This document shows, one piece after another, positions 1-4,505 of a stretch of 5,583 nucleotides of DNA. Source of the DNA: an uncultured Flavobacteriales bacterium. GTDB lineage: Bacteria > Bacteroidota > Bacteroidia > Flavobacteriales > UBA7430. The notes beneath the pieces are model-generated. The model was not told the DNA's origin, made no database searches, and saw only the letters and a program-made list of their open reading frames with translations. Location: NCBI GenBank assembly GCA_913041775.1, contig CAJWJW010000098.1:1-5583 (forward strand), written 5' to 3'. The translations under genes and the position numbers were made by a program. Position 1 is the stretch's first letter. Each line of letters starts with the position of its first letter.

Positions 1-1269
1 TTCGTCCGTAGTTTTCATACTTCCATTTCTACCCATAATAAACTGTGGTGGATTAAAAGGATTGTCCATATTATTCTGAGTATTGTCAAATAGAGCTTCA
101 ACTACAATACGTGTATTCTTAGGTAGATGTACAATTTTTGGGAAAGTATAAAAATACTGCCATCTAAAGTTCCAGTCCTTAATTTTAATTAGAGGTATAG
201 TATCGCCTAGTGGTAAGACTGCAAAAGCTTTAAATTCCTTACCTAAGAGGTGCATATGCGGATTTAATGTTAAAACTGAAATTGCTTCTTGCAGTGTATA
301 TTCACTTCCAAACTCTTTAACCCTATTTGGTGGAATTAGTAATGGTGGAGAAACAGGAGAAACTCCTTGAGTTCCAATAATCAACTCCTTAAGTGGTCGT
401 TTGGGTTTTTCTTTATCGAAATATATATTAAAGTACGAATCATCCCAATCGTCTTTAGGAGAAGGGCCGTAATGAAAATCTTTCACCAATAGTGCAGACT
501 GTTTTGTAAGTCTAGCACCCCCAATGCCTTTTGGATAAATAAAAGTTTCTACTCCTGGTAAATAATTAGCTACAGATGGATTTAGTATTGGGAAAACTCC
601 ATTATCATACGGAATATTAAGCGCATAAAAAGCAGATGAATCGGTATGATCATCACTGTTTACAAATGGGACTTCTAATAAATGTGAATCTTTTGTTACT
701 GGATACGTAAGTAGGTGTGCATTTACATGGTGGACTAATTGCTTATTATCTGGTACGAATTCTATTAATCTTATATTCGTATCCATTTCTAAACTAAGTG
801 GAAATTTAGCAACCATAAAGCGATCTTTATTATCTCCTGGAATAAAGAAAGGGCTGTTCATCTTAAGCATTAAATCTGGCTTACCTAAATCCTTACTAAT
901 AACATCAACATAATTGTAATTTACAAATCCAATAGTATCACCTGGAGCAACACCTTGTAAATACCAATCATTTAAAATAGTCTTCTCCTTATCTGAAAGT
1001 GTTTTCTCGCCAATAAAATGGCTGTAATCTGTATCTGCAGGCCATGGAGGCATATATCCTGAACTTGTAACATGAGCAATCATCTTTGCTCTTTTTGCAA
1101 CATCATGGTATTTTACCATTGCAAAAGGAGCTGCTCCACCTTTATGATGACAGGAGCTACAATTATTGAATATTATTGGTGCAATGTCTTCTACAAAATT
1201 ATACTGCTTAGTTTCTATAGAACAAGAAGATATAATTAGAAGCATTACAAAAACACAAACCTTATTCAA
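1..1269 (-). CDS. Cytochrome c-type II copper monooxygenase (PHM/DBM-like) lipoprotein, partial at its 3' end
   Basis: 423 codons are visible and the frame runs off the left edge. The chosen start is TTG at 1269-1267, giving MNKVCVFVMLLIISSC with a lipobox Cys at residue 16. The ATG at 1245 would leave too short a signal peptide; a TTG at 1281 is the alternative, and a stop lies upstream at 1305-1303. Residues 25-110 form a cytochrome c domain with heme motif C37-S-S-C40-H41 and a likely axial Met in M73-P-P-W. The rest matches both halves of copper type II monooxygenases: H180-H181 and H266 (FHYG motif) for one copper, H338-M-H340 (NPHMHLLG) for the other. The Met ligand is expected just past residue 423 (TTDE). 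Family members hydroxylate C-H bonds with O2; the heme domain could supply electrons in place of ascorbate (inference). It is probably anchored in a membrane facing the periplasm or outside. The substrate is unknown. The start overlaps the redoxin gene by 8 nt, suggesting coupled translation. Confidence 0.88.
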   Translation of the reverse strand, partial: MNKVCVFVMLLIISSCSIETKQYNFVEDIAPIIFNNCSSCHHKGGAAPFAMVKYHDVAKRAKMIAHVTSSGYMPPWPADTDYSHFIGEKTLSDKEKTILNDWYLQGVAPGDTIGFVNYNYVDVISKDLGKPDLMLKMNSPFFIPGDNKDRFMVAKFPLSLEMDTNIRLIEFVPDNKQLVHHVNAHLLTYPVTKDSHLLEVPFVNSDDHTDSSAFYALNIPYDNGVFPILNPSVANYLPGVETFIYPKGIGGARLTKQSALLVKDFHYGPSPKDDWDDSYFNIYFDKEKPKRPLKELIIGTQGVSPVSPPLLIPPNRVKEFGSEYTLQEAISVLTLNPHMHLLGKEFKAFAVLPLGDTIPLIKIKDWNFRWQYFYTFPKIVHLPKNTRIVVEALFDNTQNNMDNPFNPPQFIMGRNGSMKTTDE

Positions 1270-1789
1270 TGAAACAGCCAATTGCTTTTGTTTTAGGGGT
1301 TTTTATAGTAGCTCCTATTTGATAAGCTTTTAGAGCATCTTTTAAATAGTATTCTGTAATAAATGACCTTCTTCTACCAAGTTCACCTAACCAATTATCG
1401 AACAAACCTGAATATAGAATATCGTTATTTTCATCGATAAAAAATACTTCTGGTGTAATAGTAGCATCTAATTGATTGCAGAGTAAAAAGTCTGGGTCAT
1501 AAATAATATCTAAAGGTAATTTATAGGATTGTAAAAAAGAATCTACCTCTAAAGTAGAATAGAATGTTCCTGAAACAACACCATAAAAGGGAATTTCATC
1601 ACCAAAAGCAGTCATTAACTCAGAAATATCTTTTGTATAGTTTTTACATAAAGGACAATCAGGCGACAACATTACTAAAACTTTAGCACTATTATTTATT
1701 AGTGCATAGTGAGGTTCTGTAGGGTTACTACAGGAAGTAAGGAATCCGAGGATTACAAAAAATATAAATTGATTAAGCTTAATAAGCAT
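1262..1789 (-). CDS. Redoxin (thioredoxin-fold) lipoprotein
   Basis: A 175-residue protein with a lipoprotein signal peptide (hydrophobic stretch at 6-19, lipobox LTSC with Cys20). The thioredoxin-like fold is shown by the strand VLVMLS, then the redox motif C45-P-L-C48 at the head of a helix, and the cis-proline loop T112-P113 before the strand EVFFID. A lone C104 and a C-terminal Cys (C172, in the GCFIE ending) could act as further thiols. The mature protein should be membrane-anchored outside the cytoplasm. It is the first gene in its unit and overlaps the cytochrome c-copper monooxygenase gene by 8 nt. From family knowledge, similar redoxin modules occur fused to such monooxygenases and end in a comparable P-x-T-x-A-x-G-C stretch. 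A role in delivering reducing power or handling copper or disulfides for its neighbour is inference. It lacks an obvious SCO-type CxxxC copper motif. An AhpC/TSA-type peroxidase is an alternative reading. Confidence 0.85.
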   Translation of the reverse strand: MLIKLNQFIFFVILGFLTSCSNPTEPHYALINNSAKVLVMLSPDCPLCKNYTKDISELMTAFGDEIPFYGVVSGTFYSTLEVDSFLQSYKLPLDIIYDPDFLLCNQLDATITPEVFFIDENNDILYSGLFDNWLGELGRRRSFITEYYLKDALKAYQIGATIKTPKTKAIGCFIE

Positions 1790-1793
1790 TTAC

Positions 1794-1801
1794 CAAAAGT
1801 A
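1794..1801 (-). promoter_or_regulatory. Candidate -7 promoter element of the redoxin-monooxygenase unit
   Basis: On the minus strand these bases read TACTTTTG, an exact match to the Bacteroidota -7 consensus TAnnTTTG. The element ends 4 bases before the redoxin ATG, so transcription would start at or within a base or two of the start codon and give a leaderless or nearly leaderless message. No good -33 TTG is found at the usual distance; the nearest is CTG (plus-strand 1824-1826), 22 bases away. A short motif in AT-rich DNA can arise by chance. Confidence 0.35.
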
Positions 1802-1824
1802 CTAAAATTGAGACTGTTTAGTAC
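1799..1824. repeat. 8-bp perfect inverted repeat, possible operator
   Basis: The arms GTACTAAA (1799-1806) and TTTAGTAC (1817-1824) are perfect reverse complements around a 10-nt spacer, so half-site centres are 18 bp apart. The left arm overlaps the candidate -7 box by three bases and the dyad fills the spacer towards -33, where a dimeric repressor would block RNA polymerase. No regulator gene lies in the window. Chance occurrence is possible. Confidence 0.35.
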
Positions 1825-1869
1825 AGTAGAATATAAAACTATTAAGAATTCAAATCTCCAATAAATAGC

Positions 1870-1912
1870 ATTAATGAAAATTGGTTTTATGACCATAGAA
1901 ATCGTCATTAAT
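1870..1912. repeat. 8-bp inverted repeat in the divergent region
   Basis: ATTAATGA (1870-1877) and TCATTAAT (1905-1912) are perfect reverse complements with a 27-nt spacer. Because ATTAAT is itself a palindrome, the pair also reads as a direct repeat of CATTAAT (1869-1875 and 1906-1912). The site lies upstream of the nfeD-like gene and could be a protein-binding site, but the low-complexity AT-rich sequence makes this weak. Confidence 0.2.
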
Positions 1913-1954
1913 CGATAGGAATTCTTATCTTGAGATGAATTAAAATCAAAAAAG

Positions 1955-2395
1955 ATGGAAGAAATACTAAATTGGCATTGGTGGATGTATGCTGCAATCC
2001 TACTCTTTATTATCGAAATATTTACACCGGGATTTATTGTAGCCTGTTTAGGTATTGGTGCAATTTTCGCTTCATTAACTGCCTATATAGGCTTCGATTT
2101 AGATACTCAATTTATTAGCTTTGCTGCTTCCACTCTATTAAGCTTGTTCATAATTAGACCTATGCTCTACAATAAAAATGGAGCTATAGATAAAATTAAA
2201 ACGAATGATGAAGCTTTAATAAATAGAAAAGCGAGAGTTACAGAAGAGATAAACTCTAACGAAAACTCTGGTAGAGTCTCAATTGATGGAGATGTATGGA
2301 GAGCAAAATCTAGTAACAGCGAAATAATTCAAGAGAACGAACAAGTAATCGTAGTTTCAATAAATAGCACAATAGTAACCGTAAAAAAAATCTAA
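1955..2395 (+). CDS. NfeD-family membrane protein (short NfeD, partner of SPFH protein)
   Basis: A 146-residue protein of the short NfeD type, without the serine-protease domain of long forms. Three membrane segments lie at about residues 11-31, 32-47 and 52-67. The first carries the family hallmark IIEIFTPGF (E21, P25, G26) and the third ends in the typical R68-P69. The C-terminal part (about 90-146) is the cytoplasmic OB-like beta-barrel, with the signature stretch G106-R-V-S-I-D-G-D-V-W115-R-A. NfeD proteins bind SPFH/stomatin-family scaffolds and influence membrane microdomains; E. coli YbbJ beside QmcA is the closest known pairing. Here the gene ends one base before the ATG of such a scaffold, so the two are almost certainly co-transcribed and translated together. 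The start is the ATG at 1955; no strong Shine-Dalgarno sequence precedes it. Confidence 0.88.
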   Translation: MEEILNWHWWMYAAILLFIIEIFTPGFIVACLGIGAIFASLTAYIGFDLDTQFISFAASTLLSLFIIRPMLYNKNGAIDKIKTNDEALINRKARVTEEINSNENSGRVSIDGDVWRAKSSNSEIIQENEQVIVVSINSTIVTVKKI

Positions 2396-2396
2396 C

Positions 2397-3380
2397 ATGG
2401 CATTAACAATCATCGCAGTACTTATAGCAATTTTAGCAATTGTATTTGTATTACAAGGAATTAAAATTGTACAACAATCAGAAACTATAATTATAGAAAG
2501 GCTGGGTAAATACCAAAGCACCTTAAAGTCTGGTTTAAACATTATTATTCCGTTTATAGATAAACCGAGAGAAATCCTTTGGAGATATTCCACAGAAGGT
2601 CCCTTAGGTAATATACTAATTAGGTATATAAAAGAGAGTAGAATCGATTTAAGAGAAGCTGTTTATGACTTCCCAAAACAGAATGTAATTACACGTGATA
2701 ATATTGTAACAGAAATAAACGCATTAATTTACTTTCAGATAATGGATCCAATTAGAGCCGTTTATGAAATTGCAAACTTACCACAGGCCATAGAAAAACT
2801 TACACAAACATCGCTGCGTAATGTAATTGGAGAAATGGATTTAGACGATACTTTATCTTCTAGAGATACTATAAACACTAAGCTACAGGAAATATTAGAC
2901 GATGCAACCAATAAGTGGGGAGTAAAAGTTAACCGTGTCGAACTACAAGACATTAACCCTCCAATGGATATTCGTGAAGCAATGGAGAAGCAAATGCGTG
3001 CTGAGCGTGATAAACGTGCTACCATATTAGAAGCTGAAGGAACTCAACAAGCACAAGTTTTAGAAGCAAAAGGAAAAAGAGATGCTGATATTAGCATTGC
3101 AGAAGGAGAAAAAAGATCATCTATACTTGTTGCAGAAGGTTTAGCATCAGCTAGGGTTGCAATAGCAAATGCTGAAGCTGAAGCAATTAAAGTTGTAACA
3201 TCTGCGATTGATAAAACAGGTGATCCTGTAAACTATCTTATTGCAATGAAGTATTTGGATTCTTTAAAAGAAATGACTTCTGGAAAGGATAACAAAGTAG
3301 TTTATATGCCTTATGAAGCAACGGGAATACTTAGTTCTGTTGGAGGTATAAAAGATTTACTAACTAGTAAAGGAGCCTAG
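2397..3380 (+). CDS. qmcA: QmcA-like SPFH/stomatin-family membrane scaffold protein
   Basis: A 327-residue protein with an N-terminal membrane anchor (about 4-22), an SPFH/Band 7 domain (about 23-200) and an alanine/glutamate-rich coiled coil (about 200-265). It follows E. coli QmcA closely in order and wording: an ERLGKY-like stretch at 34-39, VITRDN at 97-102, NPWG-like NKWGVKV at 172-178, AERDKRATILEAEG at 202-215, and the end KVVYMPYEA at 300-308 followed by GGIKDLL. Such proteins oligomerise at the inner membrane into large scaffolds or cages that organise membrane proteases and lipid domains. The upstream NfeD-like gene encodes its usual partner. Two points stand out: about 20 extra residues at 60-81 relative to E. 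coli QmcA as I recall it, and a regular 11-residue periodicity in the coiled coil. The stop lies one base from the stop of the opposing gene. The FloA and flotillin types are less likely because of the C-terminal match to QmcA. Confidence 0.9.
   Translation: MALTIIAVLIAILAIVFVLQGIKIVQQSETIIIERLGKYQSTLKSGLNIIIPFIDKPREILWRYSTEGPLGNILIRYIKESRIDLREAVYDFPKQNVITRDNIVTEINALIYFQIMDPIRAVYEIANLPQAIEKLTQTSLRNVIGEMDLDDTLSSRDTINTKLQEILDDATNKWGVKVNRVELQDINPPMDIREAMEKQMRAERDKRATILEAEGTQQAQVLEAKGKRDADISIAEGEKRSSILVAEGLASARVAIANAEAEAIKVVTSAIDKTGDPVNYLIAMKYLDSLKEMTSGKDNKVVYMPYEATGILSSVGGIKDLLTSKGA
3356..3371 (-). terminator. Weak candidate terminator for the acyltransferase operon, inside qmcA
   Basis: TTTACTA (3356-3362) and TAGTAAA (3365-3371) form a perfect AT-rich hairpin. 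Read on the minus strand, it lies about 11 bases past the acyltransferase stop and is followed by TCTTTTAT. The short AT-rich stem and interrupted T-run make it weak; termination could instead be Rho-dependent. Confidence 0.25.
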
Positions 3381-3381
3381 T

Positions 3382-4503
3382 TTATAGCGATTTAAATGGA
3401 TTACGCTGAGTCCAATCTTTGGGTTTTAACAAACTCAAGATTGGGCTCACTGTTTTTATAACAGCTTTACTAGGATGGTAAATATAGCCGTAGCCTTTAT
3501 AGGGAAATGCTCCAATAGTACTTTTGAATTCCGAAGCTGTTCTACCGAACTTAATAAGCTTGAGCTTATTGTCTATTGCAAATTTTATTTGCTCATATAA
3601 CATTCTATTGTAGATCTCATAATCACTGTTATACTTGTAGTCTATACCTACAAAATGAGAATACAACACACTATTACTAGAGATTTCTGAGGTAAAACCT
3701 ACTAATTTATCATCCAAGTAGTAACCGAAAATTGAAACATTTTCTTTGACTAATTTAAGATCGTAAAACACATCTGTATTAAACTTTGCAGCATTAAATT
3801 TAGATTTATAAAACACATTATCAAATAAGCGCTTCATAGCATTAGATTCACGTTTTAAATCTGAATGACTCAAATTTCGTTTCTCTAAATCAGAACTCTT
3901 TTTAATTATTTTACGATATCTCTTTTTATACTTCGAACTAATAGCATCCAGGTAATTATCAAACGAATTCCATGTATTCGGAATAAACATCTGCATATCA
4001 GGTTCAATAAAAATCTTTTTTGTGTAAGACTTTATTAAAGGAACAGAATCTTCATAAGTTTCGGGAATTAACACAAACCTCGCTTCTGTTTCGGTAGTAA
4101 TAAGCTCAAGTATTTTAGGGAGATGAACTTGCGTTATAGCAGAGATATTTAATTTACAAGACTCTTCATTACTCAAAAATACATTTCCTAAAAAACCAAC
4201 TTTTACATTTAATTGGTTGGCTAAACATTTCTTAATTTCATTAAGGATACTAAAGGAAGAGTTTCCATTATTTATGTATTCCTTAAGTTTATTCCCATTT
4301 ATAAGAAAGAGATGAGCGTAAAAAATACCGACAACAGTGGCTTTGTCCTTAATAATAATATAAAGCGGTTCAATTTCATTCTCATGCTCTGCCTCTAGTA
4401 TTTCTAAACAAGAAGAAGAGATAAAAAAATCTTGATCGTCTAGTAATTTATTCCAATCACTTTTGGGAACATCAATAAATCGCTTGTATAAAACATACTC
4501 CAT
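3382..4503 (-). CDS. GNAT/FemAB-like acyltransferase (BioF2-like, two-domain)
   Basis: A 373-residue cytosolic protein without signal peptide or membrane segment. Its length and layout fit the tandem-GNAT fold of FemAB/BioF2-like enzymes: an N-terminal half (about 1-170) and a C-terminal half (about 175-345). The C-terminal half has a basic helix K191-Y-K-K-R-Y-R-K-I-I-K-K202, a core strand FGYYLDDKLVGF, and the ending F319-G-R-T-A-S-E325 followed by FKSTIGA, a pattern seen in this family where the last strand lines the acyl-donor pocket. Relatives transfer acyl or aminoacyl groups, often to cell-envelope precursors; the substrate here is not readable. Databases sometimes label such proteins 8-amino-7-oxononanoate synthase, but nothing here resembles that PLP enzyme. 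The gene starts 2 bases after the metallophosphoesterase stop, so the two form an operon and perhaps a shared envelope function (inference). Its last 22 codons or so also contain the terminator of the opposing operon. Confidence 0.75.
   Translation of the reverse strand: MEYVLYKRFIDVPKSDWNKLLDDQDFFISSSCLEILEAEHENEIEPLYIIIKDKATVVGIFYAHLFLINGNKLKEYINNGNSSFSILNEIKKCLANQLNVKVGFLGNVFLSNEESCKLNISAITQVHLPKILELITTETEARFVLIPETYEDSVPLIKSYTKKIFIEPDMQMFIPNTWNSFDNYLDAISSKYKKRYRKIIKKSSDLEKRNLSHSDLKRESNAMKRLFDNVFYKSKFNAAKFNTDVFYDLKLVKENVSIFGYYLDDKLVGFTSEISSNSVLYSHFVGIDYKYNSDYEIYNRMLYEQIKFAIDNKLKLIKFGRTASEFKSTIGAFPYKGYGYIYHPSKAVIKTVSPILSLLKPKDWTQRNPFKSL
3407..3457 (+). terminator. Strong intrinsic terminator of the nfeD-qmcA operon, lying inside the opposing gene
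   Basis: A long hairpin is built of outer arms 3407-3419 (TGAGTCCAATCTT) and 3437-3449 (AAGATTGGGCTCA), inner arms GGGTTT (3421-3426) and AAACTC (3431-3436), and a TAAC loop. That gives about 19 base pairs, with two G-T wobbles and one bulged T at 3420. A run of five T follows at 3453-3457 on the plus strand. On the minus strand no T-run follows, so the site points one way, ending transcripts about 75 bases after the qmcA stop. It overlaps codons for residues about 349-366 of the acyltransferase. Confidence 0.8.
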
Positions 4504-4505
4504 AT

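Larger units (their letters stand above)
1790..1954. other. Divergent intergenic region between redoxin and nfeD-like genes
   Basis: A 165-nt AT-rich gap separating two divergently transcribed units, so promoters in both directions are expected. It holds an exact minus-strand TAnnTTTG element (1794-1801) and two 8-bp inverted repeats, described separately. For the plus-strand operon I found no exact TAnnTTTG element; the nearest look-alike is TATCTTG at 1926-1932, one base short, with no convincing -33 partner. I see no open reading frame of note and no RNA gene. Confidence 0.6.

Noticed and set aside
1243..1245. ATG as start of the cytochrome c-monooxygenase gene
   Set aside because: It would leave only MLLIISSC before the lipid-anchored Cys, too short for a signal peptide; the TTG at 1269 gives a normal one.
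1262..1789. SCO-type copper chaperone identity for the redoxin
   Set aside because: The active site is CxxC rather than CxxxC, and no matching conserved copper-binding His is evident.
1926..1932. TATCTTG as a -7 promoter element for the nfeD-qmcA operon
   Set aside because: It is one base short of TAnnTTTG and no -33 TTG lies at a suitable distance.
2357..2593. A 78-codon minus-strand open frame across the nfeD-qmcA junction
   Set aside because: It lies antisense to two well-supported genes, has no recognisable domain, and its frame is explained by AT-rich coding sequence on the other strand.
2762..3025. An 87-codon minus-strand open frame inside qmcA
   Set aside because: It is wholly antisense to the conserved SPFH domain, and its serine-rich translation is typical of a shadow frame.
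3382..4503. 8-amino-7-oxononanoate synthase (BioF) label for the acyltransferase
   Set aside because: There is no PLP-enzyme fold or lysine motif; the sequence fits the GNAT/FemAB-like group that often receives this label in error.
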